Below are positions 45,530-54,769 of a stretch of 64,000 bases of DNA, in pieces (the stretch's first letter is position 1; each line of letters begins with the position of its first letter). The notes under the pieces were generated by a model. That model saw only the letters and a list, made by a program, of their open reading frames with translations. It ran no database searches and was not told the DNA's origin. Origin of the DNA: Mycoplasmatota bacterium (lineage in GTDB: Bacteria; Bacillota_I; Bacilli_A; MAG-NZ); the NCBI GenBank assembly GCA_018394315.1, contig CP074575.1, positions 1,520,615-1,584,614 of the forward strand, read 5' to 3'. The translations under genes and the position numbers were made by a program.

Positions 45530-46630
45530 ATGCTTGGTCTTTACATACATATTCCATTTTGTGATAAGATCTGTTTTTACTGTGACTTTCCAAAAAGAAT
45601 ATCTAATATAAATAAAAAACAAAGGTATGTTGATTCTTTAATAACTGAATTAGACTTTTATACTAATTATATGAATCAAGTAAAAACAATATATATAGGT
45701 GGTGGTACACCGAGTTCAATGCCACACACATTACTTGAAAAATTGTTTAGTGTGCTCCCTAAAGATGTTAAAGAGTTTACTGTGGAATGTAATCCTAATG
45801 ATATTACCGAAGATCTATTAACACTTTTTAAAAAATATAACGTTGATAGGATAAGTCTTGGAGTTCAATCTTTTAATGATAATCATTTGAAGTTAATTGG
45901 TAGAACACATAGTAAAGAAACAACTATTAATTCAATCAATTTAATTAATAAATATAATTTCAATTTAAGTATTGATATGATATTTAACATTCCAAGCCAA
46001 ACTTCTTTTGATGTTAAAGAAGAACTAAAGATTATAGAGGCCTTAAATATTGATCATGTATCTTATTATTCTTTGATTTTAGAAGATAAAACGATTTTCA
46101 ATAAGATGGTAAAAAACAATTCCCTTACAATTAATGATATTGATATTGAAACAGAGATGTTTGAACTAGTAATAGAAAAGCTTACTGAAATAGGTTTTAA
46201 TCATTATGAGATAAGTAATTTCGCTAGACCTAATAAAGAAAGCCAACACAATAAGATATATTGGGATAATGAAGAATATATTGGAGTAGGGATGAGTGCT
46301 TCAGGTTATTTAAACGGAGTAAGATATCAGAACATTAATTTACTAGATGATTATATAGAACATATAGCTAAGTATGGTAATAGTGTAAAAGAGAAAAATT
46401 TACTATCTCTAAAAGAGAAAATGTTTAATGAACTAATGTTAGGGTTTAGACAAATTAACGGAATAGATATTCAAAAGTTTAAATATAAATATGGAAAAAG
46501 TATTCTAGATATTTATCCGGAATTAACTAAACTTATAGATGAATCATATATTTATCTAGAAAATGATAATTTGAAACTTACTAAAAAAGGAATATTTTTA
46601 AATAATGAAGTACTTGTTAGATTACTTTAG
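45530..46630 (+). CDS. hemW: HemW-type radical SAM haem chaperone
   Basis: The start is ATG 45530, preceded by GGAGG; the ATG at 45518 is part of that region. The 366-residue protein has the radical SAM cluster LYIHIPFCDKICFYCDF (CxxxCxxC), IYIGGGTPSSM, VECNPNDIT and the HemW signature QHNKIYWDNEEYIGVGMSA. HemW carries haem to respiratory enzymes and is often misnamed coproporphyrinogen oxidase. It follows lepA as in Bacillus, where dnaK-region genes then follow; here they do not. Confidence 0.92.
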   Translation: MLGLYIHIPFCDKICFYCDFPKRISNINKKQRYVDSLITELDFYTNYMNQVKTIYIGGGTPSSMPHTLLEKLFSVLPKDVKEFTVECNPNDITEDLLTLFKKYNVDRISLGVQSFNDNHLKLIGRTHSKETTINSINLINKYNFNLSIDMIFNIPSQTSFDVKEELKIIEALNIDHVSYYSLILEDKTIFNKMVKNNSLTINDIDIETEMFELVIEKLTEIGFNHYEISNFARPNKESQHNKIYWDNEEYIGVGMSASGYLNGVRYQNINLLDDYIEHIAKYGNSVKEKNLLSLKEKMFNELMLGFRQINGIDIQKFKYKYGKSILDIYPELTKLIDESYIYLENDNLKLTKKGIFLNNEVLVRLL

Positions 46631-46640
46631 CAGGTGAATT

Positions 46641-47057
46641 ATGAATAAAAAATTTGATATATTAATTATGGTTTATATTATTGGAGTCTTGATTGGATCT
46701 TTATTAAATTTTTACTTTAGTAAATCATCTATTGTATTAGAAGAGAATAGCTACTGGGTTGCAACGAAGTCGTTTGTTAGTAGTTTGATACTATTAAGTC
46801 TAGCATTTAGATTAGCGAAGTTGAACTTGATTTCATATCCTTATTTATTAATTTTAGGAATAGTATCTGGAAATGTATTTTTAGAACTTTTTTCTATTCT
46901 AGATGTTTTCTTAGTTATATACAAGACAATATTATATGTTATTTTAGTATTCTTTATAATAATTTTTAGTAGTATGAAAGTAAAAAAGAGAGATAGTACA
47001 TTTCCTATTATTTTTATTTCCTTTATATATGCTGTGTTAAACTATTTTATTAATTGA
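46641..47057 (+). CDS. Membrane protein in the spoIIM position (unknown)
   Basis: The 138-residue protein is almost wholly hydrophobic, with about four to five membrane segments (IMVYIIGVLIGSLLNFYF at 9-26, SFVSSLILLSLAF, YLLILGIVSGNVFLELFSI, and two more). I do not recognise a family with certainty. It lies directly before xerD-deoB, where B. subtilis has spoIIM (then fur). The IGVLIGSLLN segment and later glycine pattern are loosely like SpoIIM, which is longer (about 214 residues). A shrunken SpoIIM relic is one reading. AGGTGA precedes the ATG. Confidence 0.55.
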   Translation: MNKKFDILIMVYIIGVLIGSLLNFYFSKSSIVLEENSYWVATKSFVSSLILLSLAFRLAKLNLISYPYLLILGIVSGNVFLELFSILDVFLVIYKTILYVILVFFIIIFSSMKVKKRDSTFPIIFISFIYAVLNYFIN

Positions 47058-47067
47058 AGAGGTCAGT

Positions 47068-47967
47068 ATGAAAAGATATATTAATCAATTCAAGTATTAC
47101 TTGCGTAGTGAAAGATTCTATTCACATAATACTTTAGAATCTTACATTAATGATTGTAAACTTTACATTAATTATTTGGGAAATACACATAATATTGCTG
47201 ACCCTAGAGGTATAAAGAAAACACATATTCAATCTTTTATAAGGAATGAAAAAAGAAAAAATAGTAAGACTTCGACTATCTCAAGAAAACTTTCAGCGAT
47301 CAAAACATTTCACAAATACTTATTACTTGAAAAATATGTTAATGAAGATGTATCCAAAACAGTTGAAGCACCAAAACTTGAAAAAAAATTACCATCAGTA
47401 CTTTCCTTTCAAGAAGTTGAAATTATACTGGACAACTTACCAGAAGAAACTATAATTGATATAAGAAATAAAACAATGGTTGAATTGTTATATGCAACAG
47501 GAATTAGAGTTAGCGAATTAGTGAATTTAGATGTTGCGGATATACATTTGAATATGGGTTTTATACACGTTAAAGGAAAAGGAAATAAAGAAAGAATAGT
47601 ACCAATAGGTGAAATAGCTGAGACTGTGCTTAGAAAGTATATAATAGAATCTAGGACTGTCTTAAATAAAAAAAATGTTCAAGGCGCACTATTCTTGAAT
47701 TATCAGGGAAATAGAATAAGTCGTCAATCCTTTTGGAAATTTCTAAAGAAGTATGCAAAAGAAGTTGGAATAGAAAAAGATATCTCACCGCATAAACTCA
47801 GGCATAGTTTTGCGACACATCTACTTGAAAATGGTGTGGATTTAAGAGTAGTTCAAGAACTATTAGGTCACGAGGATATATCTACAACACAAATATATAC
47901 TCATATTAATAAATCACATTTACAATCAGTATATGAAAAGGCTCATCCAAGAGCCAAAAAGGAATAG
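47068..47967 (+). CDS. xerD: Tyrosine recombinase XerD
   Basis: The 299-residue protein has the N-terminal SAM-like DNA-binding domain and the catalytic domain with ATGIRVSELVNL (Arg), KGKGNKERIVPI (Lys), HKLRHSFATHLLENG (His and Arg), LGHEDISTTQIYTHI (His and Tyr). All catalytic residues are present. It resolves chromosome dimers at dif with a partner or alone. Its place before deoB matches xerD (ripX) of Bacillus. Confidence 0.93.
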   Translation: MKRYINQFKYYLRSERFYSHNTLESYINDCKLYINYLGNTHNIADPRGIKKTHIQSFIRNEKRKNSKTSTISRKLSAIKTFHKYLLLEKYVNEDVSKTVEAPKLEKKLPSVLSFQEVEIILDNLPEETIIDIRNKTMVELLYATGIRVSELVNLDVADIHLNMGFIHVKGKGNKERIVPIGEIAETVLRKYIIESRTVLNKKNVQGALFLNYQGNRISRQSFWKFLKKYAKEVGIEKDISPHKLRHSFATHLLENGVDLRVVQELLGHEDISTTQIYTHINKSHLQSVYEKAHPRAKKE

Positions 47968-47976
47968 GTGAATAAA

Positions 47977-49149
47977 ATGTATAAGAGAATATTTTTAATA
48001 GTTATTGATTCAGTCGGAGTTGGCGAATTACCAGATGCTAAAGATTATAATGATACTGGAGCCAATACTTTAAAAAATCTATCAATTGAAGCTGGAGGTA
48101 TAAAATTACCTTTGCTAGAGAAACTTGGAATAGGTAACATTACAGATATAAAGGGAGTTAAAAGAGATTACAAAAATTCATTCTTTGGAAAAATGAAGGA
48201 ACTATCAATTGGAAAAGACACAATGACTGGTCACTGGGAAATGATGGGACTAAAAGTAACAAAACCATTCAAAACTTTTACTGATACAGGATTTCCCACT
48301 GATTTAATAAGTGAATTAGAGGAAAAGAGTGGAAGGAAAGTAATTGGAAATATTTCCGCAAGTGGAACTGAAATAATTAAAGAATTAGGTGAAAGACATT
48401 TAAAAACAGGTGAAATAATTGTTTATACTTCAGCAGATTCTGTTTTACAAATAGCAGCTAACGAAGAAGTTGTTCCATTAGAAGAATTATATAGCATTTG
48501 TAAAATTGCGAGAGAGATTACTTTAAAGGATGAATGGCGCGTTGGTAGAATAATTGCAAGACCATTTATAGGACAAGATAAAAACACATTCAAGAGAACA
48601 CCAAATAGACACGATTATGCACTTGAACCATTTGATAGAACAGTATTGAACGCACTCGCAGACGCTGGTTTTGATGTTGTTTCTGTCGGGAAGATATATG
48701 ATATATTTAATGGAAGTGGGATAACCGAAAGTCATCCTATAAAATCTAATCATGATGGAATGGATAAAGTATCTGAATTAATTGATAAGGATTTCAATGG
48801 GTTATGTTTCATTAATTTAGTAGATTTTGATGCTCTGTACGGTCATAGAAGAGATTCTATTGGATATAAAAATTGCTTAGAGGAATTTGATTATGACTTA
48901 TCTAATATAATTGATAAATTTAGTGAAGATGATTTATTAATTATTACAGCTGACCATGGAAATGATCCTACCTTTACGGGGACTGACCATACTAGAGAAT
49001 ACGTACCATTACTTGTTTATAATCAAAAACTAGTTGGAGGAGAGCTAAAAGTAAGAGAATCTTTTTCTGATTTAGGTGCAACAATAAGTGAAAATTTCAA
49101 AGTTGATTCTCCTAAAATTGGTGATAGTTTTTTACCGAAACTTAAGTAG
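47977..49149 (+). CDS. deoB: Phosphopentomutase DeoB
   Basis: The start is ATG 47977, with AGGTG seven bases upstream; GTG 47968 is the alternative. The roughly 390-residue alkaline-phosphatase-fold enzyme has LIVIDSVGVGELPDAKDYNDTGANTL (metal site), GKDTMTGHWEMMG, HDYALEPF, VDFDALYGHRRD, and ITADHGNDPTFTGTDHTREYVPLL. It interconverts ribose 1- and 5-phosphate and so channels nucleosides imported by NupOPQ into central metabolism. No nucleoside phosphorylase gene follows, unlike in Bacillus. Confidence 0.96.
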   Translation: MYKRIFLIVIDSVGVGELPDAKDYNDTGANTLKNLSIEAGGIKLPLLEKLGIGNITDIKGVKRDYKNSFFGKMKELSIGKDTMTGHWEMMGLKVTKPFKTFTDTGFPTDLISELEEKSGRKVIGNISASGTEIIKELGERHLKTGEIIVYTSADSVLQIAANEEVVPLEELYSICKIAREITLKDEWRVGRIIARPFIGQDKNTFKRTPNRHDYALEPFDRTVLNALADAGFDVVSVGKIYDIFNGSGITESHPIKSNHDGMDKVSELIDKDFNGLCFINLVDFDALYGHRRDSIGYKNCLEEFDYDLSNIIDKFSEDDLLIITADHGNDPTFTGTDHTREYVPLLVYNQKLVGGELKVRESFSDLGATISENFKVDSPKIGDSFLPKLK

Positions 49150-49158
49150 ATAATTGTA

Positions 49159-49352
49159 ATGAAATAAATAATTGGAATAGATATAGGAGGTGCATCAATT
49201 AAAGTAGGTTTATTTATGAAGACTTACGCAGTAAAAAAGCACTATATTGAATTGATGCCGCTTCTGAAATGAAAGCATTAGAATTCCAATTATCGAAACT
49301 AGGATATGATGCAGGAGGTTATAGCGCTGCATACTTAGTGAAGGAAATAAAA
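49159..49352 (+). pseudogene. ROK-family sugar kinase, deleted pseudogene
   Basis: ATG at 49159 begins MK, then TAA at codon 3, and continues in frame as IIGIDIGGASIKVGLFMK, the phosphate-loop N-terminus of ROK kinases, ending at TGA 49270. The C-terminus follows in another frame, about 49258-49352: ALEFQLSKLGYDAGGYSAAY, which corresponds to the ROK ending LGNDAGIIGAA. The whole middle (about 200 codons) is gone. So there is a nonsense codon, a large internal deletion and a frame change. A terminator hairpin still follows. Confidence 0.75.
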
Positions 49353-49390
49353 AGAAGTTACTATTTACTAGAAACTTCTTTTGTTTTGTT
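49352..49390 (+). terminator. Terminator of the former ROK gene
   Basis: AAGAAGTT (49352-49359) pairs with AACTTCTT (49373-49380), followed by T-rich sequence. Confidence 0.7.
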
Positions 49391-49391
49391 T

Positions 49392-50030
49392 TTATTGCCC
49401 TTTAAAATAACTTAGGATATTCGAATTAGTTTTTGTCTTCGGATCATATTTAAAGAGTTTAAAAAAGACATCAACAAAATATCCTGAGAACAACATTAAG
49501 ATCAATGTACCAATTCCATATGTACCACCAAAAATTACTCCAATTGTAAAGACTATTATTTCTATTGCTGGTTTAACATACTTAACATCTATTTTTGTGA
49601 ACTTTACAACTCCCACAAATAGTCCATCACGAGGTCCTGCTCCAAGATTACATGATATATATAATGCTCTACCAAAATTTAAAACAATAAAGCCAACAAT
49701 AAAGAATAACAATTGCATAATTACTGAGTCACTAATCTCAAATAAATTACTCTCTAGTAATAAGTCAATAAATTTACCAACCAAAAATATATTTAAGACT
49801 GTTCCTATTCCAGGGTAAATCTTTAAGAAAAATGAAAACACCAAGATTATATACCCTATTATCTCAATGATTGCTCCAAATTTAATTCCTGTCACATCAC
49901 TCATACCTTCATGAAACACGCCCCATGGATCTAATCCTATCCCAGATTGTTTTAATAACACAATCCCAAGTGATAGAACAAATAATGCGAATACTAATAA
50001 AGGGACTCTTTTTATATCTCTTTTCAACAT
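49392..50030 (-). CDS. YczE/YitT-like membrane protein
   Basis: The 212-residue protein has five to six membrane segments. Markers of the YczE/YyaS family are LGIVLLKQSGIGLDPWGVFHEGMS and the second repeat LGAGPRDGLFVGV. Each half thus has a G-x-x-P-x-D/W-G loop. The function is unknown; some relatives are encoded near transport or surfactin genes. AGGTG precedes the ATG. It stands alone on the minus strand. Confidence 0.8.
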   Translation of the reverse strand: MLKRDIKRVPLLVFALFVLSLGIVLLKQSGIGLDPWGVFHEGMSDVTGIKFGAIIEIIGYIILVFSFFLKIYPGIGTVLNIFLVGKFIDLLLESNLFEISDSVIMQLLFFIVGFIVLNFGRALYISCNLGAGPRDGLFVGVVKFTKIDVKYVKPAIEIIVFTIGVIFGGTYGIGTLILMLFSGYFVDVFFKLFKYDPKTKTNSNILSYFKGQ

Positions 50031-50152
50031 CTTTTACACCTACTTTAACAATTACTCAAAGAATTATAACATAATAAATAAATGTTTTACATTAGTTTGC
50101 ATTAGGATATTTATTTAGTATAATTAATTTAGCAAATAAAGGAATGGTGTTT

Positions 50153-50710
50153 ATGAAAAAAATTATAGTAAAAGATTACAACAATGAATGGCCGGATTTA
50201 TTTAATAGGTCAAAAAGTATTCTACTAACTCATCTTTCACCATTAGATGTAGACATACAGCATGTCGGAAGTACATCAGTACCAGGTTTACCGTCAAAGC
50301 CGATTCTAGATATTGATATTATTGTACCAGATGAATCTGTTCTTTTGGATACTATTAAGTCTTTAGAAGGATTAGGTTATGTTCATGTAGGAAATTTAGG
50401 TGTAGAAGGACGAGAAACATTTAGACAAACAAAATCTATTGAAGGATTAGAGTACCCTCATCACTTGTATGCAGGGCTAAGGAATAGTTTAGGTATTAGA
50501 AATCATATTCTTTTTAGAGATTATTTAAGAAACAATTTAACTAAGCGAAATGAGTATGGTATATTAAAAATGGAGTTAGCTCAATTATATGAAAATGATA
50601 TAGATTTGTATATTGATGGTAAAACTAAATTTATAACTAATATATTATTAGATTGCGATATGAATCATATCGAGCTTTCTAAAATTATAGACTCAAACAA
50701 AAAAAAGTAG
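50153..50710 (+). CDS. GrpB/UPF0157 family nucleotidyltransferase-like protein
   Basis: The start is ATG 50153; the ATG at 50144 touches the AAAGGA site. The 185 residues carry the GrpB signature IQHVGSTSVPGLPSKPILDIDIIV, then HHLYAGLRNSLGIRNHILFRDYLR. The GS...D-x-D pattern resembles the minimal nucleotidyltransferase fold. The cellular role is unknown. pepF follows after 10 bases, suggesting one operon. Confidence 0.85.
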   Translation: MKKIIVKDYNNEWPDLFNRSKSILLTHLSPLDVDIQHVGSTSVPGLPSKPILDIDIIVPDESVLLDTIKSLEGLGYVHVGNLGVEGRETFRQTKSIEGLEYPHHLYAGLRNSLGIRNHILFRDYLRNNLTKRNEYGILKMELAQLYENDIDLYIDGKTKFITNILLDCDMNHIELSKIIDSNKKK

Positions 50711-50720
50711 GAGGATATTT

Positions 50721-52475
50721 ATGAACAAATGGGACTTAAATAATTTGTACAATGAATTTAACAGTGAATATTTAAAAGACTTTGAAGATGTTGAAGAACT
50801 GATTGGTGCTTTGAATAAGGTAACTGAATTCAAAGAAGATGAAATCAGTACTATTGAGGAGTATTTAAATATTCAAGAAAAGATTAAAAGGAAATTAAAA
50901 GGACTTCAAGGTTATCCCACTCTTAGAGTAGCTACTAATGTTAATGATAACGATGCTTCGAAGTTTCTAAGTAACATTCAAAACTTGATTACTAAAATAG
51001 TAGAACCAGAAGTACTATTTAAAAGTTGGTTCAAGAATGTTAATTATAAAAATTATGAGAGCGAAATAATTAAGCGAAATGAATATTACTTATCTAGATT
51101 AAAAAAAGAGGCTCAAAATTTATTAAGCGAAAAAGAAGAAGTGTTGTTTGCTAAAATGAGTTTATCAGGAGGAAATGCTTGGTCCAAACTTCAAGGAGAA
51201 CTAACCTCTAAATTAGAAGTTGAAATGGTTCTAGATAAAGAATTAGTAAAGATACCTTTATCGGAGGCAAGAAATTTAGCGTACTCAGATGATTCCCAAA
51301 TACGTAAAACTGCATATGAGGCTGAACTTAAAACGTATGAAAAAATAGAAGATTCAGTAGCCTACTGTATTTCTAATGTTAAAAAAGAAGCTCGTTTAAT
51401 TTCCGAAATGAGAGGGTTTAATTCACCACTTGAAAAAACTTTAAGTGATTCAAGAATGAGTAAAGAAACTCTAGATTCCATGTTAGAATCAATAAAAGAT
51501 TACTTACCTAACTTTAGAAAATATTTGAAAAAGAAAGCAGAATATTTAGGGTATGAGAATGGGTTACCATTTTATGATTTATTTGCACCACTTGGAAAAA
51601 ATACAAAGACATATACTTATGAAGAATGTCAAGATATCGTAAATAATAACTTTGAAAGTTTTTCAATAGAGTTAGCTGATCTATCTAGAAAAGCTTTCGA
51701 AAATAATTGGATAGATGTTGAGCCGAGAAAAGGTAAACGCGGAGGAGCGTTTTGTTATAATTTACAACACATTGATGAGAGTAGAATTTTAACAAACTTT
51801 ACAGGATCGTTTTCAAATGTAACTACTATAGCACATGAATTAGGTCACGCATATCATGGAGCACAAGTTTCAAATAATACTCCTCTAAATTGGGATTACA
51901 CAATGCCGGTAGCTGAAACTGCCTCAATATTTTGTGAAACCGTTGTGACTAAAAATATTTTAAAAGACTTAGAAGACGATGATAAATTAACAATATTAGA
52001 GCAAACTTTAAAAGGACAAACACAGGTTATAGTTGATATCATGAGTAGATATTTATTTGAGTCAAAGGTATTTGATAAAATAGATAATGGTCATGTAACA
52101 GCAAATGAGTTGAGTGAATTAATGATCGAGTCACAAAAAGAAACTTACGGAGATGTTTTAGATTATAACTATTTACATCCATACATGTGGATTAATAAAT
52201 CACATTACTATAGACCTAACTTACAATTTTATAATTTCCCATATGCATTCGGACTTCTATATGGTAAAGGGCTATATTCTATTTACCTAGAAGATAAAGG
52301 ATCATTCGTTCAACAGTATGATTTAATGTTAAGAGAGACTGGAAAAAACACAGTAGAGAATGTAGGTAGTATGATGGGAATAGATGTGACTAACAAGGAA
52401 TTTTGGGAGTCGTCTTTAAAAATTATTTCTCAAGATATCGATGAGTTCTGTAAATTAGTGGATAAGTTAAAATAG
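50721..52475 (+). CDS. pepF: Oligoendopeptidase F (M3 family)
   Basis: The 584-residue zinc peptidase has the HExxH site in TTIAHELGHAYHGAQVS (about residue 372) with the downstream glutamate in VAETASIFCET. It also has RKGKRGGAFCYNL and MSRYLFESKVFD. It cleaves short peptides in the cytoplasm. There is no signal peptide. GGAGG precedes the ATG. Confidence 0.95.
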   Translation: MNKWDLNNLYNEFNSEYLKDFEDVEELIGALNKVTEFKEDEISTIEEYLNIQEKIKRKLKGLQGYPTLRVATNVNDNDASKFLSNIQNLITKIVEPEVLFKSWFKNVNYKNYESEIIKRNEYYLSRLKKEAQNLLSEKEEVLFAKMSLSGGNAWSKLQGELTSKLEVEMVLDKELVKIPLSEARNLAYSDDSQIRKTAYEAELKTYEKIEDSVAYCISNVKKEARLISEMRGFNSPLEKTLSDSRMSKETLDSMLESIKDYLPNFRKYLKKKAEYLGYENGLPFYDLFAPLGKNTKTYTYEECQDIVNNNFESFSIELADLSRKAFENNWIDVEPRKGKRGGAFCYNLQHIDESRILTNFTGSFSNVTTIAHELGHAYHGAQVSNNTPLNWDYTMPVAETASIFCETVVTKNILKDLEDDDKLTILEQTLKGQTQVIVDIMSRYLFESKVFDKIDNGHVTANELSELMIESQKETYGDVLDYNYLHPYMWINKSHYYRPNLQFYNFPYAFGLLYGKGLYSIYLEDKGSFVQQYDLMLRETGKNTVENVGSMMGIDVTNKEFWESSLKIISQDIDEFCKLVDKLK

Positions 52476-52499
52476 AAATAACATAATAATAAATTATTT

Positions 52500-52535
52500 A
52501 ATAGCTATAAGAATATATCCTTATAGCTATTTTTC
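52500..52535 (+). terminator. Terminator after pepF
   Basis: AATAGCTATAAG (52500-52511) pairs with CTTATAGCTATT (52520-52531), followed by Ts. Confidence 0.9.
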
Positions 52536-52700
52536 TTTACTTTAAAAAATATTATAAAAACCCTTATATATACAATAGATGGAACTAGATGATTTATAAT
52601 TATCCACTTTTCAACATATCGCTCTGTTTTTCGCTTACCTATCCCACTATCTATTGGTTAACATAATATATATTATAGGAAGTTATTAAGGTTATAGATA

Positions 52701-52768
52701 AATCCGATATATAATGTCGAAATAAAACATTTAATATCGGATTGTGCAGTTTACATATTAATTTCGAC
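52701..52768. repeat. Inverted repeat with interleaved second stem
   Basis: AATCCGATAT (52701-52710) pairs perfectly with ATATCGGATT (52734-52743). Inside its loop GTCGAAAT (52716-52723) is complementary to ATTTCGAC (52761-52768) downstream, so the two stems interleave as in an H-type pseudoknot. The same bases could instead form a simple extended hairpin (AATGT/ACATT). Confidence 0.6.
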
Positions 52769-52875
52769 TTATTCTCTCGCGTTAAACTATCTCATTTAAA
52801 TATGCTTGAGCTAGTTAAATTTTGCTCTGTTTCTTCTTTTGCTAGTCTTTGTACTAAATTGTACTTTTATTACTA

Positions 52876-53658
52876 CTAAAGTATCTTTATAGTATTTAAT
52901 CCCCATTCAGCTGCTAGTCGATGTGCTTCGTGAAATTCTGCATCGTTATGTTCTGTGAAATGATGAGCATCTGAATTTACGATTACTTTACAATTGTAAG
53001 TTTTAACTATATCCCAAAACTCTTTTCTGGGATAGTGGTATCTTAATCCCTGAGGGCTCTTAATCGTTCCTCTCCTAATTCCGTTAGCGTTGAGTTCTAA
53101 TGGTACGTCGTATTCAATTGACGCTTTAGCGATTATATGAGCTACTCTTTCACTTACTTCATTCCACTCTCCACCTAACAAAAATAGATCAGGATGTGAC
53201 ATGAATTTGTAAAACCCGGTCTTGAAAGCTTTAATAGTATTTTTGGCATACTCCAAAACGTGGTGTTCTCTTTTGATTGAAAAACTTGAAATTGTTTTAC
53301 CGTCATATATGAAATCGTGATTACCAAAGATTAAATAATCTACTTTGTTAGATAATCTTTTTATGTACTCATGGTGACTCTCGAAATATTCAGTTTCAAG
53401 TCCTATCAAAACTTGAATCTTATCTTTATACTTAGATTTACATTCTTGTAATTCAGAAATATAATCGTCTAATTCATTTAGTTTCATCCTATGTAAGAAT
53501 GTTCTATCGGATGGAATATTTCCAATCTTTATCAACGGTGCATGATCGGAAATACCGAATATATCAAAGTTGTGTTCGATAGCTTTTTTTATATGTTCTT
53601 CCGATGTTCCTTCAGCATGTCTACATAGTGCTATATGTGAATGATAATTTGTCTTCAT
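52876..53658 (-). CDS. PHP-domain histidinol-phosphatase-like protein
   Basis: The 260-residue protein has the PHP metal-site motifs: NYHSHIALCRHAEGTSEE at the start, GISDHAPL, LIGLETEYFE, YLIFGNHDFI, FMSHPDLFLLGG, and IVNSDAHHFTE at the end. It is close to HisK-type histidinol phosphatases, but no other histidine gene is present, so the substrate could be another phosphomonoester. AGGAG precedes the ATG. It starts eight bases after the Fic-like gene and is probably co-transcribed with it. Confidence 0.85.
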   Translation of the reverse strand: MKTNYHSHIALCRHAEGTSEEHIKKAIEHNFDIFGISDHAPLIKIGNIPSDRTFLHRMKLNELDDYISELQECKSKYKDKIQVLIGLETEYFESHHEYIKRLSNKVDYLIFGNHDFIYDGKTISSFSIKREHHVLEYAKNTIKAFKTGFYKFMSHPDLFLLGGEWNEVSERVAHIIAKASIEYDVPLELNANGIRRGTIKSPQGLRYHYPRKEFWDIVKTYNCKVIVNSDAHHFTEHNDAEFHEAHRLAAEWGLNTIKIL

Positions 53659-53666
53659 ATTAACTC

Positions 53667-54719
53667 CTAAAAAATATCTAATTTCATTTGTTCTTCAACT
53701 TTAAACTTCTCTACAATTTTAATTCTAATCCATTTGGCACTTCTACCTTTTCCAAGTGGCTTTATTATACCTTCTTCGCGTAACCTTACAAGAGTTCTGT
53801 TTATTGTAGAATCGCTAATGTAAGGATGTAGTCTTCTTATATCATCTTTTTGGAAAACTTCAGGTAACTTGTATATAGTATTTTGAATGCTGTAAGACTT
53901 ATTTAAGTTTTGATCGAACTCGTGATTTTTCACAATTTGTTCTACGTCTGCATATGTTTCTTTAATTGATTTTATAAAGAAACGTATTATATGAAGTGGC
54001 TGAGATAAACCTTCTTCATAACTAAAAGATGCGGCGATTAATGCTGTTCGATAATCCTCAAAGTTATTTATTATATATTCATAAAAACTTACATACTTAA
54101 AGTTATCAAATCCAACCTTTAGTAATAATAACTGAATCAATACTAAACTTGTATATTCATTCATTTCTGCAAAACCTTTTAGATTGTAAAAATCAACAAA
54201 TAATAATATACTTAGTAATAATTTTTCGTATGTATTTTTCTTATATGAATTTGTTGCTTCTATGAACAAGTCATCCAATTCATTTCTTTTATTGATTACT
54301 TTTTGACTATGGAATTTGGTTTTAACCTCAGCTCTTGAGAATCTTACATTGGCAATATTTTTAAATATATGGCTATGAATTGATTGAATTTCATTTGTAG
54401 TAAATTCGAATGTTTCATAATTCTCAAATAAATTTGAGAATACATCCTTCAAATTTAAAATGGTTTTTTCTGAATTGTTCTTAGGGGCTATGCCCTTAGT
54501 AGATAAAGCCCTTAGTCGTGATTCTGGTATTTTTAATTCTAATAACTTCGAAAAGTAAAAGATATCTCTTTCTATTGTTTGCTCAATTATTACTTTAATG
54601 TCCTTTTTTATAATTTTATTATGATTGATTTGTCTACCCTGGTATTTATAAATTTCAGTTAATGAAATAATAATATCATTAGGTATTAACAATCTATCCA
54701 AACTATTGTTCCAACTCAT
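53667..54719 (-). CDS. Fic-fold protein lacking the active site, with C-terminal winged helix
   Basis: The 350-residue protein follows the Fic-family layout: an N-terminal DUF4172-like helical part, a Fic core (about 105-250), and a winged-helix end (about 286-334, FQKDDIRRLHPYISDSTINR and GIIKPLGKGRSAKWIRI). The core keeps LLLLKVGFDNFKYVSFYEYI, equivalent to the region after the active-site loop. The loop itself, normally HPFxxGNGRxxR, reads FYNLKGFAEMNEYTSL (177-192), without His, GNGR or Arg. AMP transfer is therefore not expected. With the wHTH it may act as a DNA-binding regulator. Upstream palindromes fit autoregulation. Confidence 0.75.
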   Translation of the reverse strand: MSWNNSLDRLLIPNDIIISLTEIYKYQGRQINHNKIIKKDIKVIIEQTIERDIFYFSKLLELKIPESRLRALSTKGIAPKNNSEKTILNLKDVFSNLFENYETFEFTTNEIQSIHSHIFKNIANVRFSRAEVKTKFHSQKVINKRNELDDLFIEATNSYKKNTYEKLLLSILLFVDFYNLKGFAEMNEYTSLVLIQLLLLKVGFDNFKYVSFYEYIINNFEDYRTALIAASFSYEEGLSQPLHIIRFFIKSIKETYADVEQIVKNHEFDQNLNKSYSIQNTIYKLPEVFQKDDIRRLHPYISDSTINRTLVRLREEGIIKPLGKGRSAKWIRIKIVEKFKVEEQMKLDIF

Positions 54720-54769
54720 CTTAAAAACTCTCCTTTACGTACTTTATTTACATCTTTTATTAATATTTT

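Larger units (their letters stand above)
52476..52875. other. Intergenic region after pepF
   Basis: About 400 bases. It holds the pepF terminator at its left, a hairpin with possible pseudoknot pairing at 52701-52768 (listed separately), and on the minus strand a short start-less frame of about 25 codons near 52800-52870 with no recognisable product. No promoter for the next gene is obvious. Confidence 0.6.

Noticed and set aside
52595-52625. DnaA-box-like TTATCCACT near the topoisomerase genes, as a hint of an origin
   Set aside because: It is a single imperfect box with no cluster, no dnaA or dnaN nearby, and the topoisomerases are ParE/ParC, not GyrB/GyrA.
52800-52875. Start-less minus-strand frame encoding about 25 residues
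   Set aside because: No recognisable motif, no start codon and no in-frame upstream extension; too short to call a gene relic.
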